The notes beneath the pieces are model-generated. The model ran no database searches and was not told the origin of the DNA. It saw only the letters and a list, made by a program, of their open reading frames with translations. A program made the translations under genes and the position numbers. From Nonomuraea dietziae (GTDB lineage Bacteria; Actinomycetota; Actinomycetes; Streptosporangiales; Streptosporangiaceae): DNA of 64,000 bases. The stretch is taken from assembly GCF_014195505.1 (NCBI RefSeq), contig NZ_JACIBV010000001.1:1-64000 (forward strand). Direction: 5' to 3'. This document shows positions 25,112 through 33,203 of this stretch, piece by piece (the first letter of the stretch is position 1; every line of letters begins with the position of its first letter).

Positions 25112-26937
25112 CCGAGGGCGCGGTCCAGGTTGAAGGCGGCGCTGATCAGGGCCAGGTGGGTGAATGCCTGGGGGAAGTTGCCGCACTGCTCACCGGCCTG
25201 GCCGATCTCCTCGGCGAAGAGGCCGACGTGGTTGGCGTAGGTGAGCATCTTCTCGAAGGCCAGGCGAGCCTCGTCGAGCCGTCCGGCGCGGGCGAGCGCT
25301 TCGACGTACCAGAACGAGCAGATCGAGAACGTGCCCTCCACGCCCCGCAGCCCGTCCGGGCTCGCTGCGGGGTCGTAGCGGTAGACCAGCGAGTCGGACA
25401 CCAGGCGGTCGCCGAGCGCCGTGAGAGTGGACAGCCACTTCGGGTCGGTGGGCGAGATGAACTTCGCCAGCGGCATCATCAGTACCGAGGCGTCGAGGAC
25501 GTCGCCTCCGAGGTACTGGACGAACGCCTGGTGCTCGGCCGACCAGCCGCGTTGCATGATCTGCCGGTAGATCGTGTCGCGCGTGCGCTGCCACCTCGCC
25601 GTGTCGGCGGGCAGGCCGCGGTGGGCCGCCATGCGGATGGCGCGTTCGATGGCCACCCAGCACATGAGCCGGGAGTACAGGAAGTCCTTGCGTCCGCCGC
25701 GGGTCTCCCAGATGCCCTCGTCCGGCTGGTCCCAGTTGTCGCAGACCCAGTCGACCAGGCCGCTGACGTAGTCCCAGTCGCCACTGGAGATCGGCTTGCC
25801 CCATTTGTCGTAGAGGTAGACGGCGTCGATCAGCGCGCCGTAGATGTCGAGCTGCAGTTGGCCGACGGCGGCGTTCCCTACCCTGACCGGCCAGGAGCCC
25901 TGGTAGCCCTCGAGGTGGTCCAGCCGGCGTTCGGGCAGGTCGCTGCGTCCGTCGATGCCGTACATGATCTGCAGGGGACCCGAGTCGCCGGGCGGGCAGG
26001 TGCACACGTTCGCCGTCAGGAAGCGCATGAACGCCTCGGCCTCCTGGGTGAAGCCCAGCCTGAGCAGGGCGTACACGCAGAAGGCGGCGTCGCGGACCCA
26101 CACGTAGCGGTAGTCCCAGTTGCGCTCGCCGCCCACCTCCTCCGGCAGACTGGTCGTCGGCGCGGCCACGATGCCGCCGGTCGGTGCGTAGGTGAGCAGC
26201 TTCAGGACCAGCGCGGAACGGTGGACCGTCTCGCGCCACCTGCCGCGGTAGCGCGACGCGGACAGCCATCGTCGCCAGAACGCCACGGTGGCGGTGAACT
26301 CCTCTTCGGCCTCGGCGATCGGGCACGAGCGGAGTGCGACACCGTCGCCGACCCGGTCGAGAGCGAAAACGGCATGTTCGCCCTCATGGAGTTTGAACTC
26401 CGCCCACATGTCCACGCCGTCGGCTTCCATCGGCACGGTGGCGGTCAGCGCGAGAGAGAGGGAGGGCGACTCGAAGACCGCCTGGCCCTGGGTCAGGCGG
26501 AGCGTGTGCGGCTGGGTCCCGTAGTCGAACCGCGGCGCCACCCGCGCGCGGAACGGGAGCGATCCGCGGACGCAGGTCACTCGCCGGATCAGCCGATGAC
26601 GGCCGGGCTCGGGCGACTCATCGGCGATGGGCATGAAGTCCTGGATCTCACCTACGCCGTCGTTGGCGTAGAACCGGGTGATCAGGACGTTCGTGTCGGG
26701 AAAGTAGAACTGCTTCGTCGTCGCCCGCACCTCGGCGGCCAGCTCGAACGACCCGCCCTTGTCGCTGTCCAGAAGGGCGGCGAAGACGCTGGGAGAGTCG
26801 AATCTCGGACAGCAGTACCAGTCGATCGTGCCGTTCGCGCCCACGAGCGCCGTCGTACGCAGGTCTCCGATCAAGCCGTGGTCGGCGATCGGTAGGTACT
26901 GGGCGTTCGAGACATCCGCGGAGATTCCAGTGCTCAC
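25108..26937 (-). CDS. GH15 family glycoside hydrolase
   Basis: A 609-residue cytoplasmic-looking enzyme of glycoside hydrolase family 15 (glucoamylase/trehalase type). It has the N-terminal beta domain (LPIADHGLIGDLRTTALVGA) and the (alpha/alpha)6 barrel with RNWDYRYVWVRDAAFCVYAL, the general-acid segment DEGIWETRGGRKDFLYSRL and the base segment VEGTFSICSFWYVEALARAG. Proteins of this exact plan in mycobacteria act on trehalose. The start is GTG 26937, after GAGGAGG. Its stop codon is the insertion target of two IS elements, but the CTAG duplication preserved the TAG, so the protein is intact while its natural downstream region has been moved over 2 kb away. Confidence 0.92.
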   Translation of the reverse strand: MSTGISADVSNAQYLPIADHGLIGDLRTTALVGANGTIDWYCCPRFDSPSVFAALLDSDKGGSFELAAEVRATTKQFYFPDTNVLITRFYANDGVGEIQDFMPIADESPEPGRHRLIRRVTCVRGSLPFRARVAPRFDYGTQPHTLRLTQGQAVFESPSLSLALTATVPMEADGVDMWAEFKLHEGEHAVFALDRVGDGVALRSCPIAEAEEEFTATVAFWRRWLSASRYRGRWRETVHRSALVLKLLTYAPTGGIVAAPTTSLPEEVGGERNWDYRYVWVRDAAFCVYALLRLGFTQEAEAFMRFLTANVCTCPPGDSGPLQIMYGIDGRSDLPERRLDHLEGYQGSWPVRVGNAAVGQLQLDIYGALIDAVYLYDKWGKPISSGDWDYVSGLVDWVCDNWDQPDEGIWETRGGRKDFLYSRLMCWVAIERAIRMAAHRGLPADTARWQRTRDTIYRQIMQRGWSAEHQAFVQYLGGDVLDASVLMMPLAKFISPTDPKWLSTLTALGDRLVSDSLVYRYDPAASPDGLRGVEGTFSICSFWYVEALARAGRLDEARLAFEKMLTYANHVGLFAEEIGQAGEQCGNFPQAFTHLALISAAFNLDRALG

Positions 26938-27084
26938 CTCGGCCTCCTCGCCGTGACGACTGGCCCGATGGCCAAAGCCTAGGTAAGCCAACCGCCGGCC
27001 GGGGTCTGGCCTTCGCCAAGACTCGGCCGGGTTTCGCGGGCCCGTCGTGAAGGAGAAGGACGCGGGCCCGCGCTCAACCGGAGA

Positions 27085-27363
27085 TCAGCCGGCCACGACG
27101 CGAACGATCTCGCGGGGCCGTGCCTCGCGCTCGTCGTAGGCCAGATCGACCTCCGCCGCCTGCACCGCGACCAGCGACGCGGCGCACGCCTCCTCCGACT
27201 CCCACTGCACGAGCGAGATCACCGCGTCGTCGGACAGCCAGCATTCGGCCGACAGGCACCCTGGTGCGCCCCGGAACACCTCGGCGACCTGGTGCACCCG
27301 TGCGATGAACTCCTCCCGGTGGGAGGCGTGCGGATAGTGGCTTGCGATCATTCCGACCTTCAT
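27085..27363 (-). CDS. antibiotic biosynthesis monooxygenase-fold protein
   Basis: A 92-residue ferredoxin-like dimeric alpha/beta-barrel protein of the ABM type (GMIASHYPHASHREEFIARV, RGAPGCLSAECWLSDDAVIS, QWESEEACAASLVAVQAAEV). Members are cofactor-free monooxygenases or heme/quinone-handling proteins. It is the last gene of a four-nucleotide-overlap chain with DUF2867 and the FAH-MBL fusion, so it is probably made with them and may act on the same substrate. Confidence 0.82.
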   Translation of the reverse strand: MKVGMIASHYPHASHREEFIARVHQVAEVFRGAPGCLSAECWLSDDAVISLVQWESEEACAASLVAVQAAEVDLAYDEREARPREIVRVVAG

Positions 27364-27935
27364 GACGCTCTCCTCTGCCAGCCGCGTCCGATGAGTCGCA
27401 CCAGTGCCGGGTCCACGACCAGGTGGCGGAAGGGCCTGATCGCGGCCATGTAGGCCCTGCCGAACAGCCCGTTCGGCTTGACCAGCACGGCCATCTGCCC
27501 GTGGTGGCCGCCGGAGGGGCCGGGCACCCAGCCGATGTGCATGACGGTGTGCACGGTCTTGTTGGCCATCTCCGCCGCCCACTCGGTGTCGGTCAGATAG
27601 ACCGAGGTGAACGGCACGGCGGCGAGGTCAGGCCCGGAAGGGCCGTCACGCAGGTCGGCGGGCAGCCGGTTGCGCAGCGTCTCCACCCGCGCGCCGACGC
27701 GGGTCTCGGGCCGGTCCCAACCGAACAGCTCGCCGAGCTTCCAGCGCAAGGCGAACAGCGCCCTGGTGGCACCGGAGAAGCGGCCCTCGCCGGTGGACAT
27801 CTGACGCACGAGCCGTTCCAGGTCCCCTGGACCGCCGGGTGTGGGCAGCTCCCATACGTCCTCGAGCCGGAAGTCTGGTGCCAGGGTGTGGATCCGCCAG
27901 GGGCGTGTGGTGTGAGCGGTGTCGGGAAGCCTCAT
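27360..27935 (-). CDS. DUF2867 family protein
   Basis: A 191-residue protein of the DUF2867 family, found alone or fused to NAD-binding domains. It shows the family features LAPDFRLEDVWELPTPGGPG, a WKLGELFGWDRPE segment and the C-terminal PNGLFGRAYMAAIRPFRHLV. The reaction is not known; the fold resembles StAR-type/ligand-binding helix-grip proteins. Its ATG overlaps the stop of the FAH-MBL gene (ATGA), and its own end overlaps the monooxygenase-fold gene, so it is the middle cistron of a tight operon. Confidence 0.85.
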   Translation of the reverse strand: MRLPDTAHTTRPWRIHTLAPDFRLEDVWELPTPGGPGDLERLVRQMSTGEGRFSGATRALFALRWKLGELFGWDRPETRVGARVETLRNRLPADLRDGPSGPDLAAVPFTSVYLTDTEWAAEMANKTVHTVMHIGWVPGPSGGHHGQMAVLVKPNGLFGRAYMAAIRPFRHLVVDPALVRLIGRGWQRRAS

Positions 27936-29857
27936 GAGCGGGTGGCCTGCCATTCGGCCATCAGGGCAAACAGTGCGAACCTATCGATCTCGGGCTGTCC
28001 GGGGTGGATCTCCCTGTAGCGCTGGTAGACGTTGACCACGACCCGCTCGGCGTCCAGCCAGTCGGCGTATTCGGCCAGGTCGACCGCGAACATCGCCTCC
28101 CGCAGGTCCAGGCCCTTGGCGAGGGCGGCGTCCGCCTGCTCGACGACGTGGGCGAGGTAGTCGCGCACGGCACGGATCCCGTCGGGATCGGTCACCGGCC
28201 CGTGGCCGGGCACGACGGTCGGCGCGTCCAGGCCGATCATCGTGTCGCAGGCGGCGATCCAGTGGGCGATGGGGCCGCTCCACACGATCGGCGTGCATCC
28301 GACGAACAGCAGATCGCCGGCGAAGAGCACGCCCGCGTCAGGCACGTGCACCACCGTGTCGGCCTCGGTGTGGGCGGGTCCGAGGTTGAGCAGGCGCACC
28401 TCGCGACCGCCCACGTCGAGGGTGAGCCGCCGGTCGAAGGTGTGGTCGGGCTCCCGCAGGCGGATGCCGCCGAAGTCGAAGCCGCCGAAACGGTCACGCA
28501 GGTACGGCGTGAGCACCGGCCCGAGGTCCATCACCTGCAGAGCCGTCGTCAGCTCCGGGGCCATCTCGGCGCGCATCTCGTGCGCGGTCGCCTCGGCGGC
28601 GACGACGCGCACCGAGCCGGGCAGCAGCTGGCCGCCATGGGTGTGGTCACCGTTGGCGTGGGTGAGCACGGCGTGGCTCAGCGGGTGCAGGTCGGTGAGC
28701 GGCCGCATGCCGGCGAGCATCTCGGCGGTGAGCGGCAGGTCGTAGAGCGTGTCGACCAGCAGGGACGCGCCGTCGCCCGCGACCAGCCCCGCGTTGCTCC
28801 TGCCGTACCCGCCGTCGGGCAGCAGCCACGCCCAGACGCCGGCTCCCACCTGGTGCAACCCTCTGGTGTACGGCACGGCGGAGCGGGCCGGGTTGCTGCG
28901 GGGCGGCCTGACCACGGCGGCGGGGTCGGCTCTGGGGGCCAGCGGGTGCGGAGCGGCGCTCGCCCGCACGGTCTGACGCACCTCGCCCAGCCCTTCGGAG
29001 CTCAGCCGCACCACGTCGCCGTCCTTGAGCCAGCCATGGAAGGCGGCCAGGTCGCCGAAGTCGAGATGTTCGATCAGGCAGCAGCCGGGCACGGTGCCTG
29101 AGCCGAAGACGTCTCCAGGCTGGAGTTCTACGCCCCGGGAGGCGTAGGAGACGACCTCGCCGAAGGACCAGTCCATCGCGTCGGTGCGACCCTGCCCGAC
29201 GAGGGCGCCGTTGACCTCGGCGCGCACGTGGAGGGCGAGCCTGCCGTCCGGGCCGAAGGGCAGCTCGTCGGGGGTGACCAGCCACGGTCCCAGCGTGGTC
29301 GCGCCGTCCTTGCCCTTGGCCTGGCCGATCTTGAGCTGGCTCTCCAGGCCCTGCAGGTCGCGGGCGCTCCAGTCGCACATCAGGGTGTAGCCGGCGATGT
29401 GCTCAACGGCCTGCTCAGGGGTCAGGTCGCGGCCCGCGGCGCCGATCACCGCGCCGATCTCCAGCTCGAAGTCGAACCAGGCGCTGCCGGGGGAGATGGG
29501 CACGTCGTCGTGGGGGCCGATGACGGTGGCGGGGTTGGCGAAGTAGAAGGCCGGGATCTGGTACCAGGTCGTCTCCAGGACTCCCGGCGCCCCGGTGGCC
29601 TTCAGGCAACCGCGCATGTGGTCGAGGAAGCACAGGCAGTCCCTGATGGACGGCGGTCTGGGGATGGGGGCCTTCAGCCTGACGTCGGCCAGCGCCACGA
29701 CCTCGTCCGGCTCGGCGAGCGCCCGCTCGCCTGCCTGCCGGAGGTCCGGGCCGAGCAGCCCGAGCAGGGTGGTGCCGGGCGGCAGGGCGTGGACGAGCTC
29801 ACCGTTGAGGACTCCGGCGCGGTCACCGTCATCGGTGCCATAGGTCACGAATCGCAT
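27932..29857 (-). CDS. fusion of fumarylacetoacetate hydrolase and metallo-beta-lactamase domains
   Basis: A 641-residue two-enzyme fusion with no break between domains. Residues 1-300 are a fumarylacetoacetase-type C-C hydrolase, with the metal site in AWFDFELEIGAVIG and the conserved CDWSARDLQGLESQLKIGQA. About 30 Pro/Ala/Arg-rich linker residues follow. Residues 330-600 are a metallo-beta-lactamase fold, with the zinc motif as LTHANGDHTHGG (Asn in place of the second His), later AHTEADTVVHVPDAGVLFAGD and VVPGHGPVT. The pairing suggests sequential C-C bond and ester/thioester or lactone cleavage of one compound. The ATG at 29857 follows AGGAGAGGG. It is the first gene of a three-gene operon divergent from a TetR gene. 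Confidence 0.88.
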   Translation of the reverse strand: MRFVTYGTDDGDRAGVLNGELVHALPPGTTLLGLLGPDLRQAGERALAEPDEVVALADVRLKAPIPRPPSIRDCLCFLDHMRGCLKATGAPGVLETTWYQIPAFYFANPATVIGPHDDVPISPGSAWFDFELEIGAVIGAAGRDLTPEQAVEHIAGYTLMCDWSARDLQGLESQLKIGQAKGKDGATTLGPWLVTPDELPFGPDGRLALHVRAEVNGALVGQGRTDAMDWSFGEVVSYASRGVELQPGDVFGSGTVPGCCLIEHLDFGDLAAFHGWLKDGDVVRLSSEGLGEVRQTVRASAAPHPLAPRADPAAVVRPPRSNPARSAVPYTRGLHQVGAGVWAWLLPDGGYGRSNAGLVAGDGASLLVDTLYDLPLTAEMLAGMRPLTDLHPLSHAVLTHANGDHTHGGQLLPGSVRVVAAEATAHEMRAEMAPELTTALQVMDLGPVLTPYLRDRFGGFDFGGIRLREPDHTFDRRLTLDVGGREVRLLNLGPAHTEADTVVHVPDAGVLFAGDLLFVGCTPIVWSGPIAHWIAACDTMIGLDAPTVVPGHGPVTDPDGIRAVRDYLAHVVEQADAALAKGLDLREAMFAVDLAEYADWLDAERVVVNVYQRYREIHPGQPEIDRFALFALMAEWQATRS

Positions 29858-29869
29858 GGCCCTCTCCTG

Positions 29870-29892
29870 TGTTGGTCAACATAGATTATGAT
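29870..29892. promoter_or_regulatory. TetR operator and promoter region
   Basis: The perfect palindrome TGTTG-GT-CAACA (29870-29881) lies between the FAH-MBL start and the TetR start, followed by TATGAT (29887-29892), a likely -10 box for the TetR gene. A further TGTT half-site follows. It is a probable shared operator. Confidence 0.6.
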
Positions 29893-29913
29893 TGTTAGCA
29901 CAGAGGAGGTGGC

Positions 29914-30516
29914 GTGACAACACGACGAGAGCAGACCAGTAACGAGAGCCGCGAGCTGATCCTCGCCGCGGCGGCGGAGCTGTTCGCCGAGAAGGGCTAC
30001 CGGCAGACGACCTTCGTCGACGTGGCCGAACGCTCGGGGATCAGCAGAGGCTCCATCCCGTGGCACTTCGGCAGCAAGGAGGGCCTGCTGCTGGCCGTGC
30101 TCGAGCGTTCGGTGGCGATGGTCCGCGACAGCCTCGCCGAGAAGCCGGGAGAGGAGGCGAGTCTCGAGCAGCTGAACCGGGGCGCCGGCATGATGTTCGC
30201 GCTCCCGACCACGAAGCTCTTCGTCACGCTCCTGGTCGAGGCGCTGGAGCCGGATTCACCCATCCGTGGCCGCTACGTCGAGATTCACAACACTCTGCGG
30301 GAGCACTGCAGGCGCTGGCTCGAACGGCTGCCGCTGCCGCAGGGGCTGTCGGCCGAGGCGCTGGCCGTCACGATCATCGGCGCGGGTATCGGCGTCCACC
30401 AGCAGTGGCTGCTGGCGCCCGAGCGGGTCGACCCCGAGCAGGCGCTGGCCGCGCTTCGCGCGCTGGTGGCCGGCATCCTGCCGGCGGGGGAGGGCGCCGC
30501 CTCGCACGGGCAGTGA
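29914..30516 (+). CDS. TetR family transcriptional regulator
   Basis: A 200-residue regulator. HTH: RELILAAAAELFAEKGYRQT, DVAERSGISRGSIPWHFGSK, EGLLLAVLERS; helical ligand-binding domain to the end. The start is GTG 29914, after GAGG. It is divergent from the FAH-MBL operon, with a TGTTG/CAACA palindrome between them, so it most likely represses that operon and is released by its substrate. It converges with the next TetR gene at a 13-bp gap. Confidence 0.9.
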   Translation: MTTRREQTSNESRELILAAAAELFAEKGYRQTTFVDVAERSGISRGSIPWHFGSKEGLLLAVLERSVAMVRDSLAEKPGEEASLEQLNRGAGMMFALPTTKLFVTLLVEALEPDSPIRGRYVEIHNTLREHCRRWLERLPLPQGLSAEALAVTIIGAGIGVHQQWLLAPERVDPEQALAALRALVAGILPAGEGAASHGQ

Positions 30517-30529
30517 GCGGCGCCAGGGG

Positions 30530-31150
30530 CTACGGCTTCTCGACGGCGTAGCCGCCGAGCGCGGGCTCCAGCAGGTCGAAGGCGCGCCCGGCCGACTCCT
30601 CCAGTGCGGCGGCGATGACGTCGGCGTCCTGGCCCGCCAGCGTGCGCCGCATCAGGTCGGCGAACAGCACCCTGTGCACCCCCGCCAGCTGGGCGGCGGC
30701 CACCTTGGCCGTCAGGTCGCCGCCCAGCTCGGCGGCCAGCGCGTCCTCCCGCTGCTCGTGCAGGTCACGCAGGCGCGCCACCAGCGTGGGGCTGTCGGCG
30801 ATCATGCGGGCGAACGGCGGCGGCGCGAACCCGATCACGGGGTCGCGCCGCCGTACCGCGTCCACGAAGGCCCGTCGCAGCGCCGCCAGCGCGGACTCAC
30901 CGCTCCGCCGCTCGCGCACGGTCAGCGCCAGCGAGGCCACGAACGCCTCGTGGTGGTCGAACGCCATGTCCTCCTTGCGGGGGAAGTAGTTGGTGACGGT
31001 CATCTTCGCGACCCTCGCCGCGGTGGCGATGTCGGAAATCGTGGTCCGCTCGAAGCCGCGCTCCACGAACAGGCGGGTAGCGTGGTCAGAGATGGACTGC
31101 CTGGTCTCTCGCTTCTTCTGTTCACGCAAACCCACGGTCTCGATGCTCAT
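30530..31150 (-). CDS. TetR family transcriptional regulator
   Basis: A 206-residue regulator with HTH QSISDHATRLFVERGFERTT, DIATAARVAKMTVTNYFPRK and EDMAFDHHEAF, the common mycofactocin/TetR-like form. ATG 31150 begins MSIETVGLREQKKRETRQ. It is divergent from a group 2 sigma factor. Two copies of ATTTTAGGTT lie between them, and the second abuts the sigma gene's -35 box, so this regulator may control the sigma operon. The ligand is unknown. Confidence 0.88.
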   Translation of the reverse strand: MSIETVGLREQKKRETRQSISDHATRLFVERGFERTTISDIATAARVAKMTVTNYFPRKEDMAFDHHEAFVASLALTVRERRSGESALAALRRAFVDAVRRRDPVIGFAPPPFARMIADSPTLVARLRDLHEQREDALAAELGGDLTAKVAAAQLAGVHRVLFADLMRRTLAGQDADVIAAALEESAGRAFDLLEPALGGYAVEKP

Positions 31151-31170
31151 GGGCCTCACCCTCTCACAAA

Positions 31171-31224
31171 ATTTTAGGTTCGACATCATTTTAGGTTGAC
31201 GCCAGGGGCGATCGACCCTAAAGT
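31171..31224 (+). promoter_or_regulatory. direct-repeat operator and sigma-gene promoter
   Basis: ATTTTAGGTT occurs at 31171-31180 and 31188-31197, an exact 10-bp direct repeat with a 17-bp period. The second copy runs into TTGACG (31196-31201), which is followed after exactly 17 bases by TAAAGT (31219-31224), a strong housekeeping-type promoter 30 bp before the sigma-factor ATG. Confidence 0.75.
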
Positions 31225-31254
31225 TATGTCCGTCCCAAGTTTGGAAAGGATCGA

Positions 31255-32199
31255 ATGACGGCCACCTTGGATCTCGACGACGTCCGCGTCGCCACCCGCG
31301 ACACGGTCAAGGACTACCTCAAGCAGATCGGCAAGGTCCCGCTGCTCACCGCCGAGCAGGAGATCGAGCTGGCGAAGAGGATCGAGGCAGGGCTGTTCGC
31401 CCGCGAGCGGCTCGACAGTGAGCCGCTCCTGTCCGCCGAGCTCCGCGCCGACCTGGAGTGGATCGCGGAGGACGGCGAGCTGGCCAAGCAGCGCATGCTG
31501 GAGGCCAACCTGCGTCTCGTGGTCTCCATCGCCAAGCGCTACACCGGCCGCGGCATGCTCTTCCTCGACCTCATCCAGGAGGGCAACCTCGGGCTGATCC
31601 GCACCATCGAGAAGTTCGACTACACCCTCGGCTTCAAGTTCTCGACCTACGCCACCTGGTGGATCAAGCAGGCGATCTCCAGGGCGATGGCCGACCAGTC
31701 GAGGACCATCCGCATCCCCGTCCACATGGTCGAGCTCATCAACAAGGTGGCCTCGGCGCAGCGGCGGCTGGTCTCCGACCTCGGGCGCGAGCCCACCCCC
31801 GAGGAGATCGCCGTCGAGGTGGAGCTCCCTCCCGCCAGGGTGGTGGAGGTGCAGCGCTACTCCCGCGAGCCCATCTCCCTGCACACGCCGCTGGGACAGG
31901 AGGGTGACAGCGAGCTCGGTGACCTCATCGAGGACTCCGAGGCCCCCTCGCCTGCCGAGCAGGTCTCCTTCACGCTCATGCGCCGCCAGCTGCTCGAGAT
32001 CCTCGACAGCCTGTCCGACAGGGAGGCGGGCGTCATCTCCATGAGGTACGGCCTGACCGACGGCAAGCCGATGACGCTCGACGAGATCGGCAAGGTCTAC
32101 GGCGTGACCAGGGAGCGCATCAGGCAGATCGAGGCCAAGACGATGTCCAAGCTGCGCCACCCCTCCAGGGCCGAGGCGCTGCGCGACTATCTGAACTAG
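31255..32199 (+). CDS. group 2 RNA polymerase sigma-70 factor
   Basis: A 314-residue sigma factor of the principal-like (HrdB-paralogue) group. Region 1.2 ([20 protein letters not shown]), region 2 with the -10-reading helix ([40 protein letters not shown]), region 3 ([20 protein letters not shown]) and region 4 ([20 protein letters not shown]) are all present; the long N-terminal region 1.1 of the essential factor is missing. It therefore likely directs a stress or growth-phase set of promoters very like housekeeping ones. ATG 31255 follows AAAGGA. It is the first gene of a run with a deaminase and an amino-acid permease. Confidence 0.93.
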   Translation: MTATLDLDDVRVATRDTVKDYLKQIGKVPLLTAEQEIELAKRIEAGLFARERLDSEPLLSAELRADLEWIAEDGELAKQRMLEANLRLVVSIAKRYTGRGMLFLDLIQEGNLGLIRTIEKFDYTLGFKFSTYATWWIKQAISRAMADQSRTIRIPVHMVELINKVASAQRRLVSDLGREPTPEEIAVEVELPPARVVEVQRYSREPISLHTPLGQEGDSELGDLIEDSEAPSPAEQVSFTLMRRQLLEILDSLSDREAGVISMRYGLTDGKPMTLDEIGKVYGVTRERIRQIEAKTMSKLRHPSRAEALRDYLN

Positions 32200-32222
32200 G
32201 AGTTCTCCCTACAATTGCCCCA

Positions 32223-33161
32223 GTGAGAGACATCGCGCTGCTGCCGAAGGCCCACCTGCACGTTCACCTGGAGAGCACGGTTCGCCCTGCCACCTTGCGG
32301 GAGCTGGGGGTTCATTCGCGGCGGCCTGAGGTCTTCACCGGCTTCAAGCAGTTCGCCGACCACAACGCGCAGGTGCGCGCCGCGTTGCGCACCCCCGAGC
32401 ACTTCCGCAGGATCGCCCGCGAGTTCTGCGCCGACGAGGCCGCCCAGGGCACCCGTTACGCCGAGGTCACCTTCACCGCGGCCGCCCACGGTGAGCGTCT
32501 CGGCGACCTGGAGATGCCGCTGCTCGCGGTCCTCGAAGGGCTGGCCGAGGGAGAGGCCGAGCACGGCATCCGCTGCGCGCTCATCCTCGACCACTCGCGC
32601 CGCAGGCCCGCCGACCGCCTGCTGCGGACGGTGAAGCTCGCCGCCGCCCACGAGCAGGTGATCGCCGTCGGTCTCGCGGGAGACGAGAGCCACCCGCTGG
32701 CGCCCTTCGTCGACGTGTTGAAGCTCGCCAGGGACGAGGGGCTGCACATGGTCCACCACGCAGGCGAGAGCGCGGGCCCTGCCAGCGTCCGCGAGGCGCT
32801 CGACCTCGGCCACGCCGAGCGCATCGGCCACGGCATCCGCGTGCTGGAGGACCCCGACCTGGTCGCCGAGCTGCGCGAGAGGCGCGTGCCGCTGGAGGTG
32901 TGCCCCTTCTCCAACGTGCTGCTCGGCCTCGTGCCCTCCTACGCCGAGCACCCGCTGCCCCGCCTGCGTGAGGAGGGTCTGCTCGTCACGCTCAACACCG
33001 ACGGGGAGACCTCCCTGCTCAGCGAGTACGGCCAGGCGAGGCGCAGCGACGAGATGCTGGCCGAGCTGGCCGCCGCCTCGGTGACGGCCTCGTTCGCCCC
33101 CGAGCGGCTCAAGGCCGAGCTCCTGCGCGGCATCGACGAATGGCTCGCCATGCCCGTCTGA
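32223..33161 (+). CDS. adenosine-deaminase-like enzyme
   Basis: A 312-residue TIM-barrel deaminase of the adenosine/AMP deaminase family. The metal motif is KAHLHVHLESTVRP, followed by VHHAGESAGPASVREALDL (catalytic Glu after His) and ERIGHGIRVLEDPDLVAELR. The last metal Asp is D260, but the next residue is Gly (LNTDGETSLLSEYGQARR) where true adenosine deaminases have a second Asp (NTDDP), and the loop is shorter. It may act on another aminopurine nucleoside or base. It begins 23 bp after the sigma-factor stop (GTG or ATG-type start at 32223) and precedes an APC permease. Confidence 0.85.
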   Translation: MRDIALLPKAHLHVHLESTVRPATLRELGVHSRRPEVFTGFKQFADHNAQVRAALRTPEHFRRIAREFCADEAAQGTRYAEVTFTAAAHGERLGDLEMPLLAVLEGLAEGEAEHGIRCALILDHSRRRPADRLLRTVKLAAAHEQVIAVGLAGDESHPLAPFVDVLKLARDEGLHMVHHAGESAGPASVREALDLGHAERIGHGIRVLEDPDLVAELRERRVPLEVCPFSNVLLGLVPSYAEHPLPRLREEGLLVTLNTDGETSLLSEYGQARRSDEMLAELAAASVTASFAPERLKAELLRGIDEWLAMPV

Positions 33162-33203
33162 CAGGTGGTGTCAAAGACGCCCGAGATGGGCACGGGATGA
33201 ATC

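Noticed and set aside
24862..26895. 677-codon plus-strand frame antisense to the GH15 gene
   Set aside because: No family motifs; the minus-strand GH15 gene is complete and convincing.
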